Notes under the pieces: model-generated
Told to the model about the DNA's origin: nothing
Databases searched by the model: none
The model's input: the letters and a program-made list of their open reading frames with translations, nothing else
Shown here: piece by piece, positions 15,312 to 24,059 of the stretch
How positions within the stretch are numbered: the stretch's first letter is position 1
How the letters are laid out: every line of letters starts with the position of its first letter
Origin: Nocardia asiatica NBRC 100129
GTDB lineage: Bacteria > Actinomycetota > Actinomycetes > Mycobacteriales > Mycobacteriaceae
Direction: 5' to 3'
Assembly (NCBI RefSeq): GCF_000308415.1
Contig: NZ_BAFS01000085.1
Coordinates: 1 to 58,058, forward strand
Length of the DNA stretch: 58,058 nt
Translations under genes and position numbers: made by a program

Positions 15312-16547
15312 GTGACCGTGACCACGCCCTCGATCCCGACGGGATTCGACTTCACCGACCCCGACCTGCTCGCCGCCCGCCTGCCCATCGCGGAGTTCGC
15401 CGAACTGCGCCGCACCGCCCCGGTGTGGTGGTGCACGCAGACCGATAGGGCCAGCGGCTTCGACGACGGCGGGTACTGGGTCGTCTCCAAGCTCGCGCAC
15501 ATCAAGGAGATCTCGAAGAATCCCGAGGTGTTCTCCTCCCACCAGAACACCGCGATCATCCGGTTCAACGAAGAGACCACCCGCGAGCAGATCGACATGC
15601 TCGGCGACATGCTGCTGCTCAACCTCGACCCGCCCAAGCACACCAAGACCCGCCGCATCATCTCCAAGGGCTTCACCCCGCGAGCGGTGGAGAGCCTGCG
15701 CTCCGCGCTCACCGAACGCGCGGCGCGGATCGTGCACGAGGCCAAGAAGTCCGGAAGCGGCGACTTCGTCGAACAGGTGGCGTGTGAGCTGCCGTTGCAG
15801 GCCATCGCCGAACTGCTGGGCATTCCGCAGGAGGACCGGAAGAAGATCTTCGACTGGTCCAACCAGATGATCTCCTACGACGACCCGGAGTTCGACGGCG
15901 ACCATCACGCCGCCACCGCCGAGGTGATGGGATACGCCTGGAACATGGCCGAGCAGCGGCGCGCCTGCCCCGCCGAGGACATCGTCACCCAACTGGTCAA
16001 CGCCGACATCGATGGGGAGCACCTCGGTTCGGACGAGTTCGCGTTCTTCGTCATCCTGCTGTCGGTGGCGGGCAACGAGACCACGCGCAACTCGATCACC
16101 CACGGCATGAAGGCGTTCGTGGACCACCCCGAGCAGTGGGAGATCTACCGGCAGCAGCGCCCGCGCACCGCGCCCGACGAGATCGTCCGGTGGGCTACCC
16201 CGGTGACCGCGTTCCAGCGCACCGCGACCCAGGACACCGTGCTGGGCGGTCAGGAGATCAAGCAGGGCCAGCGGCTCGGATTGTTCTACAGCTCGGCCAA
16301 TTTCGACGAGGAGGCCTTCGCGGATCCGTTCACTTTCGACGTGCTGCGCGACCCGAACCCGCATGTGGGTTTCGGCGGCACCGGCACGCACTACTGTGTC
16401 GGCGCGAACCTGGCCCGGTTGCAGATCGATCTGATGTTCAACGCGATCGCCGACGTGATGCCCAACCTGCGGCAGGTGTCGGATCCGGTGCGCCTGCGGT
16501 CGGGCTGGCTGAACGGGATCAAGCGCTGGGAAGTCGAATACGCTTGA
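15312..16547 (+). CDS. Cytochrome P450, CYP125-like
   Basis: 411 residues. The I-helix oxygen-binding motif is AGNETTRNS, the K-helix ExxR is in DEIVRW, and the heme loop is FGGTGTHYCVGANLAR with the cysteine thiolate ligand. The wording around all three, plus FAFFVILLSVAGNETT and RLRSGWLNGIKRWEV, closely follows CYP125 enzymes, which oxidise the cholesterol side chain at C26/C27. The GTG at 15312 has AGGAG 7-8 bases upstream. It overlaps or abuts a TetR gene downstream. The electron donors are not encoded nearby. The CYP125 subfamily is a strong resemblance, but the substrate is inference. Confidence 0.9.
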   Translation: MTVTTPSIPTGFDFTDPDLLAARLPIAEFAELRRTAPVWWCTQTDRASGFDDGGYWVVSKLAHIKEISKNPEVFSSHQNTAIIRFNEETTREQIDMLGDMLLLNLDPPKHTKTRRIISKGFTPRAVESLRSALTERAARIVHEAKKSGSGDFVEQVACELPLQAIAELLGIPQEDRKKIFDWSNQMISYDDPEFDGDHHAATAEVMGYAWNMAEQRRACPAEDIVTQLVNADIDGEHLGSDEFAFFVILLSVAGNETTRNSITHGMKAFVDHPEQWEIYRQQRPRTAPDEIVRWATPVTAFQRTATQDTVLGGQEIKQGQRLGLFYSSANFDEEAFADPFTFDVLRDPNPHVGFGGTGTHYCVGANLARLQIDLMFNAIADVMPNLRQVSDPVRLRSGWLNGIKRWEVEYA

Positions 16548-16555
16548 ATCGAACG

Positions 16556-17281
16556 GTGCAACAGTCCAAACCGCGAGGCCGTGCGCCGGTGGTGACCGAC
16601 ACCGACATCCGGCGGGTCGCCAGCGCGCTGCTGGTCGAACGCGGGCCCGACGCGGTCACCCTGCGCGCGATCGCGCGGGAACTCGGTGTCACCGCGCCCG
16701 CGCTGTACCGGTACTACAACTCGCTGGAAGACCTGCTGGAACGGTTGCGGCTGGACTTCTGCGCCGACTTGGCGGCGGAACTCACCGCCGAGATCGCCAC
16801 GCTGCCCGACGACGGCGCCGTGCAGTTCTTCGCCATCTGCCGTGGCTTCCGGCGCTGGGCGCTGACGCACACCAGGGAGTTCACCCTGGTGTTCGCCTCC
16901 CCCGGCGCCGGCCAGGCCCGCGCACTGCGCCGCTTCGACGAGCCCTTCGGCCGGGTCTTCCTGGCCGCAGCGGGCCGGCTGCTGGCGAACTACGACATCG
17001 TCACGCCGTCCACCGATGTCATCCCGCCGGAGCTGCGCGAGGATCTGGTGCACTTCCAGACCGAACTGCTGGCCGCGCTGTCGGAGTCGAGCCACAAATT
17101 CCCCGCCGAGAAGCTGGATCTCGGGGTGACGTATCTGATGATCCAGATCTGGGCGCGGCTCTACGGACACGTCACCCTCGAGGTGTTCGGGAACTACCCG
17201 ATCCCGCTGGACAAGCCGGAGATCCTCTTCGACGCGATGCTGGCCGACCTGGGTCGTACCGCGGGCCTGCTCGCCGACTGA
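16556..17281 (+). CDS. TetR family transcriptional regulator
   Basis: About 241 residues. An N-terminal TetR DNA-binding domain is present (VTLRAIARELGVTAPALYRYYNSLEDLL), followed by a helical ligand domain with the WHG-type C-terminal features common in mycobacteria. It follows the P450 gene with no gap: a TTG at 16544 would overlap the P450 stop, and the GTG at 16556 is chosen here. Co-transcription and the palindrome upstream of the operon suggest it represses the P450 gene and itself, with the P450 substrate or product as likely ligand. Confidence 0.88.
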   Translation: MQQSKPRGRAPVVTDTDIRRVASALLVERGPDAVTLRAIARELGVTAPALYRYYNSLEDLLERLRLDFCADLAAELTAEIATLPDDGAVQFFAICRGFRRWALTHTREFTLVFASPGAGQARALRRFDEPFGRVFLAAAGRLLANYDIVTPSTDVIPPELREDLVHFQTELLAALSESSHKFPAEKLDLGVTYLMIQIWARLYGHVTLEVFGNYPIPLDKPEILFDAMLADLGRTAGLLAD

Positions 17282-17291
17282 GTCGGGCGCG

Positions 17292-18366
17292 CTAGATGCG
17301 CGCGCCCTTCGCGCGGTTGCACGCGCGGCACAGGATCTGGAGGTTCGCCGCACTGGTCGCGCCGCCGCGGCTGAGCGGGATGATGTGGTCGAACTCCAGG
17401 TAGTGCCCGTCGCCGCATTCGACGCACCGGCCGCCGTCGCGCTGCCACACCTGCGCCTTCACTTCCTGCGGGATGCTGCGGGTGTCGCGCTGGCCGGGCG
17501 TGAGGACCAGCCGCTTGGCCACGCGCAGCGCGCCTTCCAGCGCGGCCGAGACGTAGTCCGGATCATCGACGGCGAACGTGGCGCCGCCGCGCGCGGAGGT
17601 GGCCGCGATCACCACGGCCCCTTGTTCGGTGTGCACCGACACGACGCGCGACCACGGCATCTCGATGCCGGTCTCGGCGCCGACGAAACGCAGCTTCTTG
17701 TTGCTGCCGATCAGCCTGCCCTCGGTGAGTCTCGGGCCGCGGGCGAGCTGCCGCACGTGCGTGGCGGGCAGGTCGAGGTGCACCGTTTCCTCGGGGTCCA
17801 GGTGCAGGCCGGGCGTGCGGACGACCGGCAGGTCCCCGGTGCGCAGCCGGTAGAGGGTGTGCCCGCGATGCATCCGGCGGCGCAGGTCCTCGATCAGGGG
17901 TCCGCCGAGCGCGAGTTCGGTGACCGCCTGCTCGAACAGTTCCACTTCGGCGTGCCGGACTTCGGCGTCGGCGAAGGCGAAGGTGACCAGCCGCTCGACG
18001 TAGCTCTGGCCGGCTTCGCGCAAGGCCGTGCGCCCCGCGTCGGCGTCGATGCGCTGGTAGCGCAACGAGGCCCACAACGCCGCCCACTCGGGGCCGCGCG
18101 GCCCGTGGGCGGTGAGCACCCGCCACGCGCGGGTGTGCCAATGGGTGAGGTACTCCTCGATCTCCTGCGCACACCGCTGGCACGGGGCGAGCCCGCCGAA
18201 CAGCTTGCGGCGCAGCGGATTTCCGCAGCGGTCACAGTGGCGGCCCGTGGCGGGCACGCGCAGGTACCGGTCCTCGGCCCATTCGGCGCCGTCCCACCAG
18301 CGCATGCGCTGCGGGTCGTCCGGGTCCGGGTGCCAGTCCGCGTGCTCGGGGTTCGGGGCGGCGGAG
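17292..18366 (-). CDS. DUF2510 / HNH endonuclease part of a TerD-HNH gene (no own start)
   Basis: About 355 residues in one frame. A DUF2510 motif (WHPDPDDPQRMRWWDGAEW) comes first, then a zinc-ribbon pair (CDRCGNPLR ... CQRC), a long middle region, and a C-terminal HNH nuclease domain with CVECGDGHYLEFDHIIPLS and CRACN, giving the zinc-binding CxxC pairs and catalytic His. No good start codon precedes DUF2510 in this frame, while the TerD gene upstream ends in the same linker in another frame. A missing base in the C-run near 18350-18366 would join them. TerD-HNH fusions are known from surveys of Ter systems. Confidence 0.75.
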
Positions 18367-19330
18367 GGAACGGCGCGGTGTCCGAGGTGTACCGGTGGAG
18401 ATCGACCGGACGGCGAGTGCGCGGCAATGGAGCGGTGTCCACGCGGTCGAGCACCTCGGTGCGTGGCCGTGCGGGTGTGCCGGGGCCGGGGTGCGGGGCT
18501 TCGGGCCGCGCGAGTGACTGCTCGTCCTGGGGGCGATGCTCGCCGACGCGCTGCACCGGAACAGGTTCGGCGGCGCTGTTCGGTGCGTCGGTTCGCTCGG
18601 GCGCGGCGGATTCCCCGCTCCTGCGCGACTGGCCGGAGGCGAAAGATCCGTGGGGGAGGCGACGGGTCTGCACCGGGTCGCGGCGGTCCGGCCGTTCGCC
18701 CGCGTCGAGGCCGGACTCGCTCCCGCCCGCGGATCGGTGCGGAAGCCGTTCCTGCGCCGGTGTGATCGCGGCCGAGCGGTGCACGCGGAACGGGTTGGTG
18801 GGATGTGTGGTGCGGGCGGGCGCCGACGGATCGCTGACCTGGACGCCGAACTCGCTGACCAACCCGGCCAGTCCGCTGGCCCAGCCCTGGCCGATGGCGC
18901 GGAACCGCCACTGCCCGTCCCGGCGGTAGAACTCGCCGAACATCAGCGCGGGCACCGCCTCCACGTCGGCGATCTCGAATGTCACGACCGGCCCGTCGAC
19001 GGAGTGCACGGCGATCGTCAGGTCGTGGATGTCGCCGAAGCTGCCCGCGTCCACCGAGCCGGAGACGACGATGCGATCGACGTCCGCTTCGGTGCGGGGC
19101 AGCGACACGCTCAGCCGCGCGGTGCCCGGCGCGGGTGCCTGGTCGAGGGTGACCGCCTGGGAGACGTGCCGCGGCGCGTTGTAGAACACCAGGTCCCGGT
19201 CGGAGCGGACAGCGCCCGCCGCGTCCAGCAGCAAGGCGTGCGCGTCCACCGCGTGCTCCGATCGCCATGAAACAACCACGGCTAGAAGAGATGTCGGTAC
19301 CGCTGCGTTCGCGCCCTTGCTGAGTTTCAT
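17894..19330 (-). CDS. TerD-domain protein, N-terminal part of a TerD-HNH gene
   Basis: Starts MKLSKGANAAVP and carries a TerD domain over residues 1-175 (LLLDAAGAVRSDRDLVFYN, then GQGWASGLAGLVSEFG), followed by a disordered His/Arg/Pro-rich linker. As it stands the frame runs on out of register past 18360 to 17894, giving a meaningless Arg/Thr-rich tail, so only about 18350-19330 is real coding in this frame. The nuclease half continues in the other frame. TerD proteins bind Ca2+ and mark stress or phage-defence modules. The start is firm; the split needs read-level checking. Confidence 0.75.
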   Translation of the reverse strand: MKLSKGANAAVPTSLLAVVVSWRSEHAVDAHALLLDAAGAVRSDRDLVFYNAPRHVSQAVTLDQAPAPGTARLSVSLPRTEADVDRIVVSGSVDAGSFGDIHDLTIAVHSVDGPVVTFEIADVEAVPALMFGEFYRRDGQWRFRAIGQGWASGLAGLVSEFGVQVSDPSAPARTTHPTNPFRVHRSAAITPAQERLPHRSAGGSESGLDAGERPDRRDPVQTRRLPHGSFASGQSRRSGESAAPERTDAPNSAAEPVPVQRVGEHRPQDEQSLARPEAPHPGPGTPARPRTEVLDRVDTAPLPRTRRPVDLHRYTSDTAPFPPPPRTPSTRTGTRTRTTRSACAGGTAPNGPRTGTCACPPRAATVTAAEIRCAASCSAGSPRASGVRRRSRSTSPIGTPARGGCSPPTGRAAPSGRRCGPRCATSASTPTRGARPCAKPARATSSGWSPSPSPTPKSGTPKWNCSSRRSPNSRSADP

Positions 19331-19414
19331 TGTGCTCGAACTATGCCACGACCCTCCGACACGCCGAACTCGCGAGGGGAGGTCCTTCGGCGGGGCGTGC
19401 GGCACAGTGTTCTC

Positions 19415-19912
19415 ATGACGAACCCGAAGCGCCCGGGTCGTAAGCCCCCGGCCCCGAAACTGCCCGGTGGGCGGGTGCCCGGCCCCACCGACGTGCTGGC
19501 CGCCGCCCAAGCCGCGGTCGAAGCGGCGCAGACGGCCGCGGGGCAAGCGCTGGAAGCCGCCCAGTTGACCGCGACCTCGGCGTTCGACGCGGCGGTGCGG
19601 CTACCGCCCGCGTCGGCCCAACTCGCCGCGCAACTGCCCGATCTGGTCGACAACCTGTCGGCGGCGATCGAGCGGCTCAACTCCACCATCGATCGCCTCG
19701 ACCGCACCCTGGCGCTAGCCGATCCGGCGTTCGCGGCCTACGACCGGCTGCTGCCCAGGCTGGAAGCGATGATCTCGCTAGGGGAGGACGTGCTCGGACG
19801 GCTGGCGAAGCTGCCCGGCGTCGCCTTGCTCGGCAAGCTGACCGGTTTGAGTACGCCGGAACCGCCCGCCGCCGAGCCGCCGCGCCGGAAGTCCACCAAG
19901 CGGCGTACCTAG
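19415..19912 (+). CDS. Ala-rich helical protein, function unknown
   Basis: 165 residues after a basic, Pro-rich N-terminus (NPKRPGRKPPAPKLPGG). The middle is Ala-rich and amphipathic (DVLAAAQAAVEAAQTAAGQA) with heptad-like spacing continuing through LVDNLSAAIERLNSTIDRLD, so a coiled coil is likely. The tail is basic (RRKSTKRRT). It is divergent from the TerD gene and convergent with the PABA synthase gene. The composition resembles mycobacterial and nocardial hypothetical proteins. The ATG at 19415 is used; the in-frame ATG at 19343 is closer to the divergent start but less likely. Confidence 0.65.
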   Translation: MTNPKRPGRKPPAPKLPGGRVPGPTDVLAAAQAAVEAAQTAAGQALEAAQLTATSAFDAAVRLPPASAQLAAQLPDLVDNLSAAIERLNSTIDRLDRTLALADPAFAAYDRLLPRLEAMISLGEDVLGRLAKLPGVALLGKLTGLSTPEPPAAEPPRRKSTKRRT

Positions 19913-19919
19913 TGCGCGC

Positions 19920-22169
19920 TCAGCGGTGCGCGTGATCGGCGGCGGCGCGCAGCGTGGCCGCGGCCTTGAGCAGGACCTCGTGGTATTCCTCGGCCGGATC
20001 CGAGTCGAGCACGATGGCGCCGCCCGCCCCGATCCGCCAGCGTCCGCCGTAGCGGACGGCGGTGCGGATCACGATGTTGAGGTCCGCGGTGCCACCGAGC
20101 CCGAGATAGCCGATCGTGCCCGAATAGACGCCGCGCGCCTCGGTTTCCAGCGCGTCGATGATCTCCATGGTGCGCAGCTTCGGCGCGCCGGTCATCGAGC
20201 CGCCGGGGAAACACGCGCGCAGGCAATCGACCACATCGACCTCCGGCCGCAGCCTGCCGCGCACCGTCGACACCAGTTGATGCACCGTCGCGTACTGCTC
20301 GGTGGCCATCAGCTTCGGGACGTACACGCTGCCGATCTCGCAGACCCGGCCCAGATCGTTGCGCAGCAGGTCGACGATCATCAAGTTTTCCGCCCTGGTC
20401 TTCGGGCTGTCGGCCAGCTCACGCCGCAGGCGCTCGTCCTGCTCGGGTGTCGCGCCGCGCGGTGCGGTGCCTTTGATCGGTTTGCTCTCCACGACGCGCC
20501 TGCGATCGACCTTGAGGAACCGCTCCGGTGACGAGCAGGCGATGTCGAGGTCGTCGAAGCGCAGATAGGCGGCGTACGGCGCGGGGTTGCACCGGCGCAG
20601 GGTGCGGTAGAAGTCGAGGCCGTCGGCCGCGGCGGCGGGGATCGTGGCGCTGTCGGTCAGGCAGATCTCGTAGGACTCGCCCGCGTGCAGCTGCTCCTGG
20701 CAGACCGCGATGTCGGCGAGATAGCGCTTCCGGCCTCGGGTGAGCAGCGGCGCGACGGCGTCGCTGTCCTGCGGTACCTCGAGTGTCGGCGGATTGGACC
20801 AGGTCGGCAGGGTCTCCAGGATTTCGCGGGTGTCGCGCAGCCAGTCCGCGCCGGATCGGGCGGTCGCCACGTCGTCACTCAGCGCGAGCAGGTGCGTGCG
20901 CCCGCCCACGTGATCGACCACCACCAACCTGTCGGCGAAGATCCACTGCGCGTCCGGGGTGGGCGCGCGGTGCGCGGCGTTCCCGCCGCAGTCGGCTTTG
21001 ACCTCGTAGCCGAGGTAGCCGACATAGCCACCGGCGAAATCGAAGGGCAGGTCGGGCAGTTCCAGTCTGCGCGCGCGCAATTCGGCGGACAGGAACTCCA
21101 GGATGCCGCCCGGTGCGGTGCGCCGGCGCCCGTCGGCGGACTCCACGGTCACCTCGCCGTCGCCCACGCGGTAACGCAGCACCTCGGCCAGGGGACCGCT
21201 CGCGTCCCCGAGAAAGGAGAACCGGTCGGCCCCCGGTTCGACATGCTCGCTGTCGAGCCAGAAAGCGGTGGGAGAGTTGCCGTACAACTGCACGAACGCG
21301 CTCTCGGTATCGATCGGCCGTTCGATGACGGCCCGCTGGAGCCGGAAGGTCCGCGTCACCGGGAGGTCGGTGGGCGCCGGATCGGTGCGCGGGGCCGACG
21401 ATCGCGCGGGGCGCTCGAGTTCGACCGCCGCGGCGGGGAACTGCTCGGGTGCCAGCGGCACGTGGGCGCCGGTCGGCGCTTCGGCGCCTGCCGTGGGAAG
21501 GGGGAATCCGGTGGCGACGGGCGTCGCGGGGACGTCGCGCTCGATGCCGAACGACCGGCTGCGGGCGAGGGAAGGACGCCTGCTCCCGTGTGCGGCGGTG
21601 AGCTTCGCGAAGTTGCGCAGCAATGCCGCGCCGAACTCGCCCGCGATCGATTCCGGGTGGAACTGCACGCCCCACTGTGGTCGCGTGCGATGCCGCACGC
21701 CCATGATCACGCCGTCGCCGGACAGCGCCGTGACCTCCAGATCGTCCGGCAGCGGCCGCAGCGCGCACAGCGAGTGATAGCGCACGGCGGTGAAGCCCTG
21801 CGGAATTCCGGCGAACAGGTCCCGTCCGTCGTGCTCGATCCGATCGAGGTACCCGTGCTTGGCGGCGGGCGACCCGGCGACCACGCCGCCGGCCGCGACC
21901 ACGATGCCCTGATGGCCCAGGCACACCCCGAGCAGCGGCAGGTCGCACTCGCGGATCACCGCCGCGGAGATGCCCACGTCGCGCGCCACGTCCGGCCGCC
22001 CCGGGCCGGGCGAGACGACGACGTTGTCGAAGCGCCACGGATCGAGTTCGGCGACCGTCCTCGCCTCGTCGTTGCGCACGACCGTCGGCTCGACGCCGTT
22101 CACCTCGCTGATCAGCTGATACAGGTTGTAAGTGAACGAGTCGTAATTGTCGATCAACAGCGTGTGCAT
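19920..22169 (-). CDS. pabB: Aminodeoxychorismate synthase, PabA-PabB fusion
   Basis: 749 residues that make 4-amino-4-deoxychorismate from chorismate and glutamine, the first step to p-aminobenzoate and folate. Residues 1-190 are a class I glutamine amidotransferase with the catalytic triad visible (LLGVCLGHQG with Cys, GVQFHPES with His and Glu). The C-terminal half is the chorismate-binding component I with KPIKGTAPRG, ENLMIVDLLRNDLGRV and GSMTGAPKLRTMEIID. The fused form is common in actinobacteria. The ATG at 22169 begins MHTLLIDNYDSFTYNL. It stands alone, tail to tail with the Ala-rich gene. Confidence 0.95.
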   Translation of the reverse strand: MHTLLIDNYDSFTYNLYQLISEVNGVEPTVVRNDEARTVAELDPWRFDNVVVSPGPGRPDVARDVGISAAVIRECDLPLLGVCLGHQGIVVAAGGVVAGSPAAKHGYLDRIEHDGRDLFAGIPQGFTAVRYHSLCALRPLPDDLEVTALSGDGVIMGVRHRTRPQWGVQFHPESIAGEFGAALLRNFAKLTAAHGSRRPSLARSRSFGIERDVPATPVATGFPLPTAGAEAPTGAHVPLAPEQFPAAAVELERPARSSAPRTDPAPTDLPVTRTFRLQRAVIERPIDTESAFVQLYGNSPTAFWLDSEHVEPGADRFSFLGDASGPLAEVLRYRVGDGEVTVESADGRRRTAPGGILEFLSAELRARRLELPDLPFDFAGGYVGYLGYEVKADCGGNAAHRAPTPDAQWIFADRLVVVDHVGGRTHLLALSDDVATARSGADWLRDTREILETLPTWSNPPTLEVPQDSDAVAPLLTRGRKRYLADIAVCQEQLHAGESYEICLTDSATIPAAAADGLDFYRTLRRCNPAPYAAYLRFDDLDIACSSPERFLKVDRRRVVESKPIKGTAPRGATPEQDERLRRELADSPKTRAENLMIVDLLRNDLGRVCEIGSVYVPKLMATEQYATVHQLVSTVRGRLRPEVDVVDCLRACFPGGSMTGAPKLRTMEIIDALETEARGVYSGTIGYLGLGGTADLNIVIRTAVRYGGRWRIGAGGAIVLDSDPAEEYHEVLLKAAATLRAAADHAHR

Positions 22170-22249
22170 GGTTCTGGAAACCCTACGCCGCACCGGTCGG
22201 AGCTAACTGTTGTCGTCTGCCTTCAGTTCGGGTCGGCCGGTGGTGCACA

Positions 22250-23314
22250 ATGTGGGGCATGTCTGTTGCGCAACCGGTCGATGTGGATCCCGCGGTCGTC
22301 GACTTCGCCGTCGTCGGAAAGTGGATGGATGAGCAGGGTCTGCCCGCGGGCGAGTTCGAGGACGTGACCGCGCTGGGCGGCGGAACGCAGAACATCATGC
22401 TCCGCTTCACCCGGGGTGGCCGGACGTACGTGCTGCGCCGCGGGCCGAAGCATCTGCGCGCCAAGAGCAACGACGTGATCCGGCGCGAGGCCCGCCTGCT
22501 GGGTGCGCTGGGCGGCGCCGAGGTTCGCGCGCCCCGGGTGATCGCCGCCTGCACCGACGAGTCGGTGCTCGGCGCGGTCTTCTACCTGATGGAGCCGATC
22601 CACGGCTTCAATCCGCAGAACGAACTGCCCGAACTGCACGCCGGCGATCCGGAGATCCGCAGGCAGATGGGCTTGTCGGCGGTCGAGGCCATCGCGCGGC
22701 TCGGCGCGCTGGACTATCAGGCGCTGGGCTTGGCCGACTACGGCAAGCCGGAGGGATTCCTCGAGCGTCAGGTGCCGCGCTGGCTCGGTGAACTCGAGTC
22801 CTATTCGGCCAACGAGGGCTACCCCGGCCCGGAGATCCCCGGTGTGGCGGCGGTCGGGGAGTGGCTGGACCGCAACCGCCCCGCCGAGTGGACGCCGGGC
22901 ATCCTGCACGGTGACTGTCATCTGGCGAACATGATGTTCCACTTCGACGGCCCGCAGGTGGCGGCGATGGTCGACTGGGAGATGTCCACCATCGGCGACC
23001 CGCTGCTGGACCTCGGCTGGCAGATCGCCACCCGCCCGGAGCCCGGCACCACCGGTGCGGCGCTGGTCGGCAAGCTCGGCGCGGTCGGCGGGCTGCCGAC
23101 GGCCGAGGAGATGATCGCCCACTACGGGCAGTTCTCCGAGCGTGATCTGAGCGCGATGCCCTGGTACACCGTGCTGGCCTGCTTCAAGCTCGGCATCGTG
23201 CTGGAAGGCACCCATGCCCGCGCGTTCGCGGGCAAGGCCCCCAAGCAGGTCGGCGACTTCCTGCACGCGATCACACTGGAACTCTTCGAGCGGGCACAGC
23301 GGCTGATGGAGTGA
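22250..23314 (+). CDS. Aminoglycoside-phosphotransferase-family kinase (FadE36/ACAD10-like)
   Basis: About 354 residues with a protein-kinase-like APH fold: TALGGGTQNIMLRF as the Gly-rich loop, the catalytic HGDCHLANMMFH and the metal-binding DWEMSTIGDPLLDLGW. This wording fits the phosphotransferases next to acyl-CoA dehydrogenases, which phosphorylate 4-hydroxyacyl-CoAs or similar lipids rather than drugs. GGTGG precedes the ATG at 22250 by 6 bases; an ATG at 22259 is also possible. It is divergent from the PABA synthase gene. The physiological substrate is unknown. Confidence 0.88.
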   Translation: MWGMSVAQPVDVDPAVVDFAVVGKWMDEQGLPAGEFEDVTALGGGTQNIMLRFTRGGRTYVLRRGPKHLRAKSNDVIRREARLLGALGGAEVRAPRVIAACTDESVLGAVFYLMEPIHGFNPQNELPELHAGDPEIRRQMGLSAVEAIARLGALDYQALGLADYGKPEGFLERQVPRWLGELESYSANEGYPGPEIPGVAAVGEWLDRNRPAEWTPGILHGDCHLANMMFHFDGPQVAAMVDWEMSTIGDPLLDLGWQIATRPEPGTTGAALVGKLGAVGGLPTAEEMIAHYGQFSERDLSAMPWYTVLACFKLGIVLEGTHARAFAGKAPKQVGDFLHAITLELFERAQRLME

Positions 23315-23385
23315 CTGTCGGGATGTTGCGACAGCTGACCGGATATCGGTGGAAGGTGTCATCCGGCCGCGCCTAGGTTGAGCGC

Positions 23386-23916
23386 ATGCCGATCGTTCCC
23401 GATGTCAAAGACTGGACCTGGGTGCTCGAACGTCCCTGTCCGCAGTGTGGCTTCGATGCCGCCGCAACCGCCTACGAAGCCGTGGCCGCGCTGACCCGGG
23501 AGACGGCCGTCCGCTTCGCCGCCGTGCTCGAACGCCCTGACGTGCGCGCGCGCCCCGACGAATCGACCTGGTCGGCCCTGGAGTACGGCGCTCACGTGCG
23601 CGACGTGTGCCGCCTGTTCGACACTCGCCTCGCCTTGATGCTGGCCGGCGGACCCGAGGGGGAAGCGCCGCGTTTCGCGAACTGGGACCAGGACGCCACC
23701 GCGATCGCCGACCGCTACAACGAGCAGGACCCGGCCCGGGTGGCCGCGGAGCTGGACGAGGCCGCGGGGCGGGTGGCGCGCTCCTTCGAATCGGTGCCGC
23801 CGCAGCGGCGTGGCCTGCGTGGCGCGCGCAGCGACGGCGCGCTGTTCACGGTGGAGTCGTTCGCGCGGTACTTCGTGCACGACCTGGTGCATCACGTGCA
23901 CGACGTCCGGGGTTGA
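23386..23916 (+). CDS. DinB-like / maleylpyruvate isomerase-fold protein
   Basis: 176 residues of the DinB four-helix bundle. Conserved metal-binding histidines appear at EYGAHVRDVC and in the C-terminal FVHDLVHHVHDV. Members are metal-dependent transferases using mycothiol, bacillithiol or similar thiols, or are of unknown role. CPQCG near the N-terminus is a typical feature of the actinobacterial branch. The ATG follows the kinase gene by 71 bases on the same strand, but no functional link is evident. Confidence 0.8.
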   Translation: MPIVPDVKDWTWVLERPCPQCGFDAAATAYEAVAALTRETAVRFAAVLERPDVRARPDESTWSALEYGAHVRDVCRLFDTRLALMLAGGPEGEAPRFANWDQDATAIADRYNEQDPARVAAELDEAAGRVARSFESVPPQRRGLRGARSDGALFTVESFARYFVHDLVHHVHDVRG

Positions 23917-23929
23917 CGCGTGGCGAAAC

Positions 23930-23943
23930 TGTAACGCGTTCGG
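23930..23943. promoter_or_regulatory. AACGCGTT operator, site 1, upstream of the alcohol dehydrogenase
   Basis: TGTAACGCGTTCGG matches the KstR-type pattern TNNAACNNGTTNNA at all but the last position. With the next site it forms an inverted pair: GTAACGCGTTC here and GAACGCGTTAC 44 bases further on. Confidence 0.45.
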
Positions 23944-23984
23944 GTGGAAGGTCACGCTATACCGACGAATTTTTCCAGTGCCAC

Positions 23985-23998
23985 TAGAACGCGTTACA
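23985..23998. promoter_or_regulatory. AACGCGTT operator, site 2, upstream of the alcohol dehydrogenase
   Basis: TAGAACGCGTTACA matches TNNAACNNGTTNNA at every fixed position, 62 bases before the dehydrogenase start. It is the mirror image of site 1 over 11 bases. A TetR-family repressor, KstR or one specific to the dehydrogenase, is the likely binder. Confidence 0.5.
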
Positions 23999-24059
23999 TT
24001 TTTCTCGTACTGTGGGTGCAGTCACATATAAGCACGTGCATGCGAGAGGGTCGACAGGA

